A DNA stretch of 64,000 nt. It comes from Pseudeuparius sepicola. Taxonomy: Eukaryota > Arthropoda > Insecta > Coleoptera > Anthribidae. Below the pieces are notes generated by a model, which was not told the origin of the DNA, ran no database searches, and saw only the letters and a list, made by a program, of their open reading frames with translations. A program made the position numbers and the translations under genes. Where the stretch lies: the NCBI GenBank assembly GCA_963920635.1, contig OY987301.1:58410560-58474559 (forward strand), written 5' to 3'. Positions 21,955-35,200 of the stretch are shown here, in pieces. Each line of letters opens with the position of its first letter. Position 1 is the stretch's first letter.

Positions 21955-24900
21955 ATTGAAAAAGTGCGCTGGCCAGGCCCTCACAAATTTTTTAGAAAAA
22001 TTTGGAGCAGCGAAATCGTGTTGTAGAACTCAATTTACGTCGCATAGGAATTTTTTTTTCAAATCATGTCAACATTTTTGAAAATTGAAAAAGTGCGCTG
22101 GCCAGGCACTCACAAATTTTTTAGAAAAATTTGGAGCGACGGAATCTTGTTGTAGAACTCAATTTACGTCGCATAGGAATTTTTTTTTCGGGGCATGTCA
22201 ACTTTTTGAAAATTGAAAAAGTGCGCAGGCCAGGCACTTAGATATTTTTTAGAAAAATGTTGAGGGCGGAATCGTGTGGTAGAACTCAATTTACGTCGCA
22301 TAGGAATTTTTTTTCGGAGCATGTCAACGTTTTTGAAAATTGAAAAGGTGCGCTGGCCAGGCACCTATACATTTTATAGAAAAATTTTGAGGGCGGAATC
22401 GTGTTGTAGAACTCAATTTACGTCGCATAGGAATTTTTTTCGGAGCATGTCAACATTTTTGAAAATTGAAAAAGTGCGCTGGCCAGGCCCTCACAAATTT
22501 TTTAGAAAAATTTGGAGCAGCGAAATCGTGTTGTAGAACTCAATTTACGTCGCATAGGATTTTTTTTTCGGGGCATGTCAACATTTTTGAAAATTGAAAA
22601 AGTGCGCTGGCCAGGCCCTCACAAATTTTTTAGAAAAATTTGGAGCAGCGAAATCGTGTTGTAGAACTCAATTTACGTCGCATAGGATTTTTTTTTCGGG
22701 GCATGTCAACATTTTTGAAAATTGAAAAAGTGCGCTGGCCAGGCCCTCACAAATTTTTTAGAAAAATTTGGAGCGACGGAATCTTGTTGTAGAACTCAAT
22801 TTACGTCGCATAGGAATTTTATTTTCGGGGCATGTCAACTTTTTGAAAATTGAAAAAGTGCGCAGGCCAGGCACTTAGATATTTTTTAGAAAAATGTTGA
22901 GGGGCGGAATCGTGTGGTAGAACTCAATTTACGTAGCATAGGAATTTTTTTTTCGGAGCATGTCAACGTTTTTGAAAATTGAAAAAGTGCACTGGCCAGG
23001 GCACTTAGAAATTTCTTAGAAAAATTTGGAGCAGCGAAATCGTGTTGTAGAACTCAATTTACGTCGCATAGGATTTTTTTTTCGGGGCATGTCAACTTTT
23101 TGAAAATTGAAAAAGTGCGCTGGCCAGGCCCTCACAAATTTTTTAGAAAAATTTGGAGCAGCGAAATCGTGTTGTAGAACTCAATTTACGTCGCATAGGA
23201 TTTTTTTTTCGGGGCATGTCAACATTTTTGAAAATTGAAAAAGTGCGCTGGCCAGGCCCTCACAAATTTTTTAGAAAAATTTGGAGCAGCGAAATCGTGT
23301 TGTAGAACTCAATTTACGTCGCATAGGAATTTTTTTTTCAAATCATGTCAACATTTTTGAAAATTGAAAAAGTGCGCTGGCCAGGCACTCACAAATTTTT
23401 TAGAAAAATTTGGAGCGACGGAATCTTGTTGTAGAACTCAATTTACGTCGCATAGGAATTTTTTTTTCGGGGCATGTCAACTTTTTGAAAATTGAAAAAG
23501 TGCGCAGGCCAGGCACTTAGATATTTTTTAGAAAAATGTTGAGGGCGGAATCGTGTGGTAGAACTCAATTTACGTCGCATAGGAATTTTTTTTCGGAGCA
23601 TGTCAACGTTTTTGAAAATTGAAAAAGTGCGCTGGCCAGGCCCTCACAAATTTTTTAGAAAAATTTGGAGCAGCGAAATCGTGTTGTAGAACTCAATTTA
23701 CGTCGCATAGGAATTTTTTTTTCAAATCATGTCAACATTTTTGAAAATTGAAAAAGTGCGCTGGCCAGGCACTCACAAATTTTTTAGAAAAATTTGGAGC
23801 GACGGAATCTTGTTGTAGAACTCAATTTACGTCGCATAGGAATTTTTTTCGGAGCATGTCAACATTTTTGAAAATTGAAAAAGTGCGCTGGCCAGGCACT
23901 CACAAATTTTTTAGAAAAATTTGGAGCGACGGAATCTTGTTGTAGAACTCAATTTACGTCGCATAGGAATTTTTTTTTCGGGGCATGTCAACTTTTTGAA
24001 AATTGAAAAAGTGCGCAGGCCAGGCACTTAGATATTTTTTAGAAAAATGTTGAGGGCGGAATCGTGTGGTAGAACTCAATTTACGTCGCATAGGAATTTT
24101 TTTTCGGAGCATGTCAACGTTTTTGAAAATTGAAAAGGTGCGCTGGCCAGGCACCTATACATTTTATAGAAAAATTTTGAGGGCGGAATCGTGTTGTAGA
24201 ACTCAATTTACGTCGCATAGGAATTTTTTTCGGAGCATGTCAACATTTTTGAAAATTGAAAAAGTGCGCTGGCCAGGCCCTCACAAATTTTTTAGAAAAA
24301 TTTGGAGCAGCGAAATCGTGTTGTAGAACTCAATTTACGTCGCATAGGAATTTTTTTTTCAAATCATGTCAACATTTTTGAAAATTGAAAAAGTGCGCTG
24401 GCCAGGCACTCACAAATTTTTTAGAAAAATTTGGAGCGACGGAATCTTGTTGTAGAACTCAATTTACGTCGCATAGGAATTTTTTTTTCGGGGCATGTCA
24501 ACTTTTTGAAAATTGAAAAAGTGCGCAGGCCAGGCACTTAGATATTTTTTAGAAAAATGTTGAGGGCGGAATCGTGTGGTAGAACTCAATTTACGTCGCA
24601 TAGGAATTTTTTTTCGGAGCATGTCAACGTTTTTGAAAATTGAAAAGGTGCGCTGGCCAGGCACCTATACATTTTATAGAAAAATTTTGAGGGCGGAATC
24701 GTGTTGTAGAACTCAATTTACGTCGCATAGGAATTTTTTTCGGAGCATGTCAACATTTTTGAAAATTGAAAAAGTGCGCTGGCCAGGCCCTCACAAATTT
24801 TTTAGAAAAATTTGGAGCAGCGAAATCGTGTTGTAGAACTCAATTTACGTCGCATAGGATTTTTTTTTCGGGGCATGTCAACATTTTTGAAAATTGAAAA

Positions 24901-25615
24901 AGTGCGCTGGCCAGGCCCTCACAAATTTTTTAGAAAAATTTGGAGCAGCGAAATCGTGTTGTAGAACTCAATTTACGTCGCATAGGATTTTTTTTTCGGG
25001 GCATGTCAACATTTTTGAAAATTGAAAAAGTGCGCTGGCCAGGCCCTCACAAATTTTTTAGAAAAATTTGGAGCGACGGAATCTTGTTGTAGAACTCAAT
25101 TTACGTCGCATAGGAATTTTATTTTCGGGGCATGTCAACTTTTTGAAAATTGAAAAAGTGCGCAGGCCAGGCACTTAGATATTTTTTAGAAAAATGTTGA
25201 GGGGCGGAATCGTGTGGTAGAACTCAATTTACGTAGCATAGGAATTTTTTTTTCGGAGCATGTCAACGTTTTTGAAAATTGAAAAAGTGCACTGGCCAGG
25301 GCACTTAGAAATTTCTTAGAAAAATTTGGAGCAGCGAAATCGTGTTGTAGAACTCAATTTACGTCGCATAGGATTTTTTTTTCGGGGCATGTCAACTTTT
25401 TGAAAATTGAAAAAGTGCGCTGGCCAGGCCCTCACAAATTTTTTAGAAAAATTTGGAGCAGCGAAATCGTGTTGTAGAACTCAATTTACGTCGCATAGGA
25501 TTTTTTTTTCGGGGCATGTCAACATTTTTGAAAATTGAAAAAGTGCGCTGGCCAGGCCCTCACAAATTTTTTAGAAAAATTTGGAGCAGCGAAATCGTGT
25601 TGTAGAACTCAATTT
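21955..25615 (+). repeat. Two nested copies at 2,300-bp spacing
   Basis: 21,955-23,315 equals 24,255-25,615. The marker TTTCAAATCATGTC (normally TTTCGGAGCATGTC) occurs at about 22,060, 23,338, 23,722 and 24,360. Between the copies, about 23,865-24,347 is tandemly repeated at 510 bp (four monomers), to 24,857. Confidence 0.82.
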
Positions 25616-25994
25616 ACGTCGCATAGGATTTTTTTTTTTGGGCATGTCAACATTTTTGAAAATTGAAAAAGTGCGCTGGCCAGGCCCTCACAAATTTTTT
25701 AGAAAAATTTGGAGCAGCGAAATCGTGTTGTAGAACTCAATTTACGTCGCATAGGATTTTTTTTTCGGGGCATGTCAACATTTTTGAAAATTGAAAAAGT
25801 GCGCTGGCCAGGCCCTCACAAATTTTTTAGAAAAATTTGGAGCGACGGAATCTTGTTGTAGAACTCAATTTACGTCGCATAGGAATTTTATTTTCGGGGC
25901 ATGTCAACTTTTTGAAAATTGAAAAAGTGCGCAGGCCAGGCCCTCACAAATTTTTTAGAAAAATTTGGAGCGACGGAATCTTGTTGTAGAACTC

Positions 25995-28910
25995 AATTTA
26001 CGTCGCATAGGAATTTTCTTTTCGGAGCATGTCAACATTTTTGAAAATTAAAAAAGTGCGCTGGCCAGGAACTTAGATATTTTTTAGAAAAATTTTGAGG
26101 GCGGAATCGTGTGGTAGAACTCAATTTACGTCGCATAGGAATTTTGAGGGCGGAATCGTTTTGTAGAACTCAGTTTACGTCGCAAAGGAATTTTTTTTCG
26201 GAGCATGTCAACATTTTTGAATATTGAGAAATTTTTTAGAAAAATTTTGAGGGCGGAATCGTTTGTAGAACTCAATTTACGTCGCATAGGAATTTTCTTT
26301 TTGAAGCATGTCAAAATTTTTGAAAATTAAAAAAGTGCGCTTTCCAGGCACTCAAAAAGTTTTTAGAAAAATTTTGAGGGCGGAATCGTTTTGTAGAACT
26401 CAATTTACGTCGCAAAGGAATTTTTTTTTCGGAGCATGTCAACATTTTTGAAAATTGAGAAATTTTTTAGAAAAATTTTGAGGGCGGAATCGTTTGTTGA
26501 ACTCAATTTACGTCGCATAGTAATTTTTTTTCCGAGCATGTCAACGTTTTTGAAAATTGAAAAAGTGCGCTGGCCAGGCACTTAGAAATTTCTTAGAAAA
26601 ATTTTGAGGGCGGAATCGTTTGTAGAACTCAATTTACGTCTCATAGGAATTTTCTTTTTGAAGCATGTCAAAATTTTTGAAAATTAAAAAAGTGCGCTGG
26701 CCAGGCACTCAAAAAGTTTTTAGAAAAATTTTGAGGGCGGAATCGTTTTGTAGAACTCAATTTACGTCGCAAAGGAATTTTTTTTTCGGAGCATGTCAAC
26801 ATTTTTGAAAATTGAGAAATTTTTTAGAAAAATTTTGAGGGCGGAATCGTGTTGTAGAACTCAATTTACGTCGCATAGTAATTTTTTTTTCGGAGCATGT
26901 CAACATTTTTGAAAATTGAAAAAGTGCGCTGGCCAGGCACTTAGAATTTTTTTAGAAAAATTTGGAAGGCGGAATCGTGTTGTAGAACTCAATTTACGTC
27001 GCATAGGAATTTTTTTCGGAGCATGTCAACATTTTTGAAAATTGAAAAAGTGCGCTGGCACTTAGAAATTTCTTAGAAAAATTTTGAGGGCGGAATCGTG
27101 TTGTAGAACTCAATTTACGTCGCATAGGAATTTTTTTTGGAGCATGTCAAAGTTTTTGAAAATTGAAAAAGTGCGCTAGCCAGGCCCTCACAAATTTTTT
27201 AGAAAAATTTGGAGCAGCGAAATCGTGTTGTAGAACTCAATTTACGTCGCATAGGATTTTTTTTTCGGGGCATGTCAACATTTTTGAAAATTGAAAAAGT
27301 GCGCTGGCCAGGCCCTCGCAAATTTTTTAGAAAAATTTGGAGCGACGGAATCTTGTTGTAGAACTCAATTTACGTCGCATAGGAATTTTTTTTTCGGGGC
27401 ATGTCAACTTTTTGAAAATTGAAAAAGTGCGCAGGCCAGGCACTTAGATATTTTTTAGAAAAATGTTGAGGGGCGGAATCGTGTGGTAGAACTCAATTTA
27501 CGTAGCATAGGAATTTTTTTTTCGGAGCATGTCAACGTTTTTGAAAATTGAAAAAGTGCACTGGCCAGGGCACTTAGAAATTACTTAGAAAAATTTTGAG
27601 GGCGGAATCGTGTTGTAGAACTCAATTTACGTCGCATAGGAATTTTTTTTCGGATCATGTCAACATTTTTGAAAATTGAAAAAGTGCGCTGGCCAGGCAC
27701 TCACAAATTTTTTAGAAAAATTTGGAGCGACGGAATCTTGTTGTAGAACTCAATTTACGTCGCATAGGAATTTTATTTTCGGGGCATGTCAACTTTTTGA
27801 AAATTGAAAAAGTGCGCAGGCCAGGCACTTAGATATTTTTTAGAAAAATGTTGAGGGGCGGAATCGTGTGGTAGAACTCAATTTACGTCGCATAGGAATT
27901 TTTTTTTCGGGGCATGTCAACTTTTTGAAAATTGAAAAAGTGCGCAGGCCAGGCACTTAGATATTTTTTAGAAAAATGTTGAGGGCGGAATCGTGTGGTA
28001 GAACTCAATTTACGTCGCATAGGAATTTTTTTTCGGAGCATGTCAACGTTTTTGAAAATTGAAAAGGTGCGCTGGCCAGGCACCTATACATTTTATAGAA
28101 AAATTTTGAGGGCGGAATCGTGTTGTAGAACTCAATTTACGTCGCATAGGAATTTTCTTTTCGGAGCATGTCAACATTTTTGAAAATTAAAAAAGTGCGC
28201 TGGCCAGGAACTTAGATATTTTTTAGAAAAATTTTGAGGGCGGAATCGTGTGGTAGAACTCAATTTACGTCGCATAGGAATTTTCTTTTCGGAGCATGTC
28301 AACATTTTTGAAAATTAAAAAAGTGCGCTGGCCAGGAACTTAGATATTTTTTAGAAAAATTTTGAGGGCGGAATCGTGTGGTAGAACTCAATTTACGTCG
28401 CATAGGAATTTTGAGGGCGGAATCGTTTTGTAGAACTCAGTTTACGTCGCAAAGGAATTTTTTTTCGGAGCATGTCAACATTTTTGAATATTGAGAAATT
28501 TTTTAGAAAAATTTTGAGGGCGGAATCGTTTGTAGAACTCAATTTACGTCGCATAGGAATTTTCTTTTTGAAGCATGTCAAAATTTTTGAAAATTAAAAA
28601 AGTGCGCTGGCCAGGCACTCAAAAAGTTTTTAGAAAAATTTTGAGGGCGGAATCGTTTTGTAGAACTCAATTTACGTCGCAAAGGAATTTTTTTTTCGGA
28701 GCATGTCAACATTTTTGAAAATTGAGAAATTTTTTAGAAAAATTTTGAGGGCGGAATCGTGTTGTAGAACTCAATTTACGTCGCATAGTAATTTTTTTTT
28801 CGGAGCATGTCAACATTTTTGAAAATTGAAAAAGTGCGCTGGCCAGGCACTTAGAATTTTTTTAGAAAAATTTGGAAGGCGGAATCGTGTTGTAGAACTC
28901 AATTTACGTC
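25995..28910 (+). repeat. Higher-order block, partner of 44,986-47,900
   Basis: Offset 18,991, falling to 18,990 after one base of a T-run near 27,260. The change GTGCGCTTTCCAGG occurs, as far as I can see, only at about 26,336 here and 45,327 there. Together with 24,363-25,938 (equal to 42,972-44,547) the pair makes a block of about 4.5-4.9 kb, with about 380 bp missing here at 25,938-25,995. Confidence 0.84.
26120..26160 (+). repeat. Fused monomer type M1 (about 80 bp deleted), nine copies
   Basis: CATAGGAATTTT is joined directly to GAGGGCGGAATCG, skipping about 79 bp; AATTTT is present at both ends of the deleted piece. The same fusion lies at about 26,145, 28,412, 34,213, 36,780, 45,135, 47,402, 50,715, 58,724 and 61,094. 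The following monomer always carries CTCAGTTTACGTCGCAAAGG, so all nine descend from one event. Confidence 0.86.
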
Positions 28911-31900
28911 GCATAGTAATTTTTTATTCGGAGCATGTCAACATTTTTGAAAATTGAAAAAGTGCGCTGGCCAGGCACTTAGAATTTTTTTAGAAAAATT
29001 TGGAAGGCGGAATCGTGTTGTAGAACTCAATTTACGTCGCATAGGAATTTTTTTCGGAGCATGTCAACATTTTTGAAAATTGAAAAAGTGCGCTGGCACT
29101 TAGAAATTTATTAGAAAAATTTTGAGGGCGGAATCGTGTTGTAGAACTCAATTTACGTCGCATAGGAATTTTCTTTTCGGAGCATGTCAACATTTTTGAA
29201 AATTAAAAAAGTGCGCTGGCCTGGTACTTAGATATTTTTTAGAAAAATTTGGAGCAGCGGAATCGTGTTGTAGAACTCAATTTACGTCGCATAGGATTTT
29301 TTTTTCGAGGCATGTCAACATTTTTGAAAATTGAAAAAGTGCGCTGGCCAGACACTTAGATATTTTTTAGAAAAATGTTGAGGGTGGAATCGTGTGGTAG
29401 AACTCAATTTACGTCGCATAGGAATTTTTTTTTTGGAGCTTGTCAACGATTTTGAAAATTGAAAAAGTGCGCTTGCCAGGCACTTAGAAATTTTTTAGAA
29501 AAATTTGGAGGCCGATATCGTGTTGTAGGACTCAATTTACGTCGCATAGGAATTTTTTTTGGAGCATGTCAACGTTTTTGAAAATTGAAAAAGTGCGCTA
29601 TCCAGGCCCTCACAAATTTTTTAGAAAAATTTGGAGCGGCGGAATCTTGTTGTAGAACTCAATTTACGTCGCATAGGAATTTTCTTTTGGGAGCATGTCA
29701 ACATTTTCGAAAATTGAAAAAGTGCGCTGGCCAGGCACTTGGAAATTTTTTAGAAAAATTTTGAGGGCGGAATCGTGTTGTTGAACTCAATTTACGTCGC
29801 ATAGGAATTTTTTTGCCGAGCATTCAACATTTTTGAAAATTGAAAAAGTGTGCTAACCAGTCACTTAGAAATTTTTTAGAAAAATTTTGAGGGCGGAATC
29901 GTGTGATAGACCTCAATTTACGTCGCATAGGAATTTTCTTTTCGGAGCATGTCAACATTTTTGAAAATTGAAAAAGTGCGCTGGCCCGGCACTTAGATAT
30001 TTTTTAGAAAAATGTTGAGGGCGGAATCGTGTGGTAGAACTCAATTTACGTCGCATAGGAATTTTTTTTTTCGGAGCTTGTCAACGATTTTGAAAATTGA
30101 AAAAGTGCGCTTGCCAGGCACTTAGAAATTTTTTAGAAAAATTTGGAGGCCGATATCGTGTTGTAGGACTCAATTTACGTCGCATAGGAATTTTTTTTGG
30201 AGCATGTCAACGTTTTTGAAAATTGAAAAAGTGCGCTATCCAGGCACTTAGATATTTTTTAGAAAAATGTTGAGGGCGGAATCGTGTGGTAGAACTCAAT
30301 TTACGTCGCATAGGAGTTTTCTTTGGGAGCATGTCAACATTTTTGAAAATTGAAAAAGTGCGCTGGCCAGGCACTTGGAAATTTTTTAGAAAAATTTTGA
30401 GGGCGGAATCGTGTTGTAGAACTCAATTTACGTCGCATAGGAATTTTTTTGCCGAGCATTCAACATTTTTGAAAATTGAAAAAGTGTGCTAACCAGACAC
30501 TTAGAAATTTTTTAGAAAAATTTTGAGGGCGGAATCGTGTGGTAGACCTCAATTTACGTCGCATAGGAATTTTTTTCGGAGCATGTCAACATTTTTGAAA
30601 ATTGAAAAAGTGCGCTGGCACTTAGAAATTTCTTAGAAAAATTTTGAGGGCGGAATCGTGTTGTAGAACTCAATTTACGTCGCATAGGAATTTTCTTTTC
30701 GGAGCATGTCAACATTTTTGAAAATTAAAAAAGTGCGCTGGCCAGGAACTTAGAAATTTTTTTTTTCGGAGCATGTCAACATTTTTAAAATTGAAAAAGT
30801 GCGCTGGCCAGGCACTTATAAATTTTATAGAAAAATTTTGAAGGCGGAATCGTGTTGTAGAACTCAATTTACGTCGCATAATAATTTTTTATTCGGAGCA
30901 TGTCAACATTTTTGAAAATTGAAAAAGTGCGCCGGCCAGGCACTTAGATTTTTTTTAGAAAAATTTGGAAGGCGGAATCGTGTTGTAGGACTCAATTTAC
31001 GTTGCATAGGAATTTTTTTTGGAGCATGTCAACATTTTTGAAAATTGAAAAAGTGCGCTGGCCAGGCCCTCACAAATTTTTTAGAAAAATTTGGAGCGAC
31101 GGAATCTTGTTGTAGAACTCAATTTACGTCGCATAGGAATTTTTTTTTCGGGGCATGTCAACTTTTTGAAAATTGAAAAAGTGCGCAGGCCAGGCACTTA
31201 GATATTTTTTAGAAAAATGTTGAGGGCGGAATCGTGTGGTAGAACTCAATTTACGTCGCATAGGAATTTTTTTTTCGGAGCATGTCAACGTTTTTGAAAA
31301 TTGAAAAAGTGCGCTGGCCCGGCACTTAGAAATATCTTAGAAAAATTTTGAGGGCGGAATCGTGTGGTAGAACTCAATTTACGTCGCATAGGAATTTTTT
31401 TTCGGAGCATGTCAACATTTTTGAAAATTGAAAAGGTGCGCTGGCCAGGCACTTATAAATTTTATAGAAAAATTTTGAAGGCGGAATCGTGTTGTAGAAC
31501 TCAATTTACGTCGCATAGTAATTTTTTATTCGGAGCATGTCAACATTTTTGAAAATTGAAAAAGTGCGCTGGCCAGGCCCTCACAAATTTTTTAGAAAAA
31601 TTTGGAGCGACGGAATCTTGTTGTAGAACTCAATTTACGTCGCATAGGAATTTTTTTTTCGGGGCATGTCAACTTTTTGAAAATTGAAAAAGTGCGCAGG
31701 CCAGGCACTTAGATATTTTTTAGAAAAATGTTGAGGGCGGAATCGTGTGGTAGAACTCAATTTACGTCGCATAGGAATTTTTTTTTCGGAGCATGTCAAC
31801 GTTTTTGAAAATTGAAAAAGTGCGCTGGCCCGGCACTTAGAAATATCTTAGAAAAATTTTGAGGGCGGAATCGTGTGGTAGAACTCAATTTACGTCGCAT

Positions 31901-32215
31901 AGGAATTTTTTTTCGGAGCATGTCAACATTTTTGAAAATTGAAAAAGTGCGCTGGCACTTAGAAATTTCTTAGAAAAATTTTGAGGGCGGAATCGTGTTG
32001 TAGAACTCAATTTACGTCGCATAGGAATTTTCTTTTCGGAGCATGTCAACATTTTTGAAAATTAAAAAAGTGCGCTGGCCAGGAACTTAGAAATTTTTTT
32101 TTTTCGGAGCATGTCAACATTTTTAAAATTGAAAAAGTGCGCTGGCCAGGCACTTATAAATTTTATAGAAAAATTTTGAAGGCGGAATCGTGTTGTAGAA
32201 CTCAATTTACGTCGC
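28585..32215 (+). repeat. Higher-order block, partner of 37,545-41,175
   Basis: A 3.6-kb copy at offset 8,960. It starts within GAAAATTAAAAAAGTGCGC and ends where this copy reads CGCAAAGGAATT and the partner CGCATAATAATT. It contains one M1-independent set of markers (GTGTGCTAACC, GCCGATATCG, type M2 monomers). Confidence 0.84.
30745..30800 (+). repeat. Fused monomer type M2 (about 60-65 bp deleted), eight copies
   Basis: CTTAGAAATTT runs into a long T-run and then CGGAGCATGTC, removing the GGGCGG block and the conserved box. Copies lie at about 16,275, 19,770, 30,765, 32,100, 34,665, 39,720, 41,057 and 54,645. All are followed by ATTTTTAAAATTG (one G missing), a linked second mutation. The T-run varies in length between copies. 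Confidence 0.85.
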
Positions 32216-35200
32216 AAAGGAATTTTTTTTTCGGAGCATGTCAACATTTTTGAAAATTGAGAAATTTTTTAGAAAAATTTTGAGGGCGGAATCGTTTGTT
32301 GAACTCAATTTACGTCGCATAGTAATTTTTTTTCCGAGCATGTCAACGTTTTTGAAAATTGAAAAAGTGCGCTGGCCAGGCACTTAGAAATTTCTTAGAA
32401 AAATTTTGAGGGCGGAATCGTTTGTAGAACTCAATTTACGTCTCATAGGAATTTTCTTTTTGAAGCATGTCAAAATTTTTGAAAATTAAAAAAGTGCGCT
32501 GGCCAGGCACTCAAAAAGTTTTTAGAAAAATTTTGAGGGCGGAATCGTTTTGTAGAACTCAATTTACGTCGCAAAGGAATTTTTTTTTCGGAGCATGTCA
32601 ACATTTTTGAAAATTGAGAAATTTTTTAGAAAAATTTTGAGGGCGGAATCGTGTTGTAGAACTCAATTTACGTCGCATAGTAATTTTTTTTTCGGAGCAT
32701 GTCAACATTTTTGAAAATTGAAAAAGTGCGCTGGCCAGGCACTTAGAATTTTTTTAGAAAAATTTGGAAGGCGGAATCGTGTTGTAGAACTCAATTTACG
32801 TCGCATAGGAATTTTTTTCGGAGCATGTCAACATTTTTGAAAATTGAAAAAGTGCGCTGGCACTTAGAAATTTCTTAGAAAAATTTTGAGGGCGGAATCG
32901 TGTTGTAGAACTCAATTTACGTCGCATAGGAATTTTTTTTGGAGCATGTCAAAGTTTTTGAAAATTGAAAAAGTGCGCTAGCCAGGCCCTCACAAATTTT
33001 TTAGAAAAATTTGGAGCAGCGAAATCGTGTTGTAGAACTCAATTTACGTCGCATAGGATTTTTTTTTCGGGGCATGTCAACATTTTTGAAAATTGAAAAA
33101 GTGCGCTGGCCAGGCCCTCGCAAATTTTTTAGAAAAATTTGGAGCGACGGAATCTTGTTGTAGAACTCAATTTACGTCGCATAGGAATTTTTTTTTCGGG
33201 GCATGTCAACTTTTTGAAAATTGAAAAAGTGCGCAGGCCAGGCACTTAGATATTTTTTAGAAAAATGTTGAGGGGCGGAATCGTGTGGTAGAACTCAATT
33301 TACGTAGCATAGGAATTTTTTTTTCGGAGCATGTCAACGTTTTTGAAAATTGAAAAAGTGCACTGGCCAGGGCACTTAGAAATTACTTAGAAAAATTTTG
33401 AGGGCGGAATCGTGTTGTAGAACTCAATTTACGTCGCATAGGAATTTTTTTTCGGATCATGTCAACATTTTTGAAAATTGAAAAAGTGCGCTGGCCAGGC
33501 ACTCACAAATTTTTTAGAAAAATTTGGAGCGACGGAATCTTGTTGTAGAACTCAATTTACGTCGCATAGGAATTTTATTTTCGGGGCATGTCAACTTTTT
33601 GAAAATTGAAAAAGTGCGCAGGCCAGGCACTTAGATATTTTTTAGAAAAATGTTGAGGGGCGGAATCGTGTGGTAGAACTCAATTTACGTCGCATAGGAA
33701 TTTTTTTTTCGGGGCATGTCAACTTTTTGAAAATTGAAAAAGTGCGCAGGCCAGGCACTTAGATATTTTTTAGAAAAATGTTGAGGGCGGAATCGTGTGG
33801 TAGAACTCAATTTACGTCGCATAGGAATTTTTTTTCGGAGCATGTCAACGTTTTTGAAAATTGAAAAGGTGCGCTGGCCAGGCACCTATACATTTTATAG
33901 AAAAATTTTGAGGGCGGAATCGTGTTGTAGAACTCAATTTACGTCGCATAGGAATTTTCTTTTCGGAGCATGTCAACATTTTTGAAAATTAAAAAAGTGC
34001 GCTGGCCAGGAACTTAGATATTTTTTAGAAAAATTTTGAGGGCGGAATCGTGTGGTAGAACTCAATTTACGTCGCATAGGAATTTTCTTTTCGGAGCATG
34101 TCAACATTTTTGAAAATTAAAAAAGTGGGCTGGCCAGGAACTTAGATATTTTTTAGAAAAATTTTGAGGGCGGAATCGTGTGGTAGAACTCAATTTACGT
34201 CGCATAGGAATTTTGAGGGCGGAATCGTTTTGTAGAACTCAGTTTACGTCGCAAAGGAATTTTTTTTCGGAGCATGTCAACATTTTTGAATATTGAGAAA
34301 TTTTTTAGAAAAATTTTGAGGGCGGAATCGTTTGTAGAACTCAATTTACGTCGCATAGGAATTTTCTTTTTGAAGCATGTCAAAATTTTTGAAAATTAAA
34401 AAAGTGCGCTGGCCAGGCACTCAAAAAGTTTTTAGAAAAATTTTGAGGGCGGAATCGTTTTGTAGAACTCAATTTACGTCGCAAAGGAATTTTTTTTTCG
34501 GAGCATGTCAACATTTTTGAAAATTGAGAAATTTTTTAGAAAAATTTTGAGGGCGGAATCGTGTTGTAGAACTCAATTTACGTCGCATAGTAATTTTTTT
34601 TTCGGAGCATGTCAACATTTTTGAAAATTAAAAAAGTGCGCTGGCCAGGAACTTAGAAATTTTTTTTTTTCGGAGCATGTCAACATTTTTAAAATTGAAA
34701 AAGTGCGCTGGCCAGGCACTTATAAATTTTATAGAAAAATTTTGAAGGCGGAATCGTGTTGTAGAACTCAATTTACGTCGCAAAGGAATTTTTTTTTCGG
34801 AGCATGTCAACATTTTTGAAAATTGAGAAATTTTTTAGAAAAATTTTGAGGGCGGAATCGTTTGTTGAACTCAATTTACGTCGCATAGTAATTTTTTTTC
34901 CGAGCATGTCAACGTTTTTGAAAATTGAAAAAGTGCGCTGGCCAGGCACTTAGAAATTTCTTAGAAAAATTTTGAGGGCGGAATCGTTTGTAGAACTCAA
35001 TTTACGTCTCATAGGAATTTTCTTTTTGAAGCATGTCAAAATTTTTGAAAATTAAAAAAGTGCGCTGGCCAGGCACTCAAAAAGTTTTTAGAAAAATTTT
35101 GAGGGCGGAATCGTTTTGTAGAACTCAATTTACGTCGCAAAGGAATTTTTTTTTCGGAGCATGTCAACATTTTTGAAAATTGAGAAATTTTTTAGAAAAA

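Noticed and set aside
22276..22536. 86-codon frame in satellite B, repeated at 24,066, 24,576, 43,185 and 56,772, plus many 60-68-codon frames on both strands
   Set aside because: They begin at the same place in the monomer, pass through the dyad and end at the same stop. Their copy number follows the higher-order repeats. A repetitive peptide with Arg/Lys/Phe-rich sequence is what this base composition gives.
26141..26150. Promoter- or terminator-like T-runs and AT boxes
   Set aside because: They occur in every monomer and follow from the repeat composition; nothing downstream would be transcribed as a gene.
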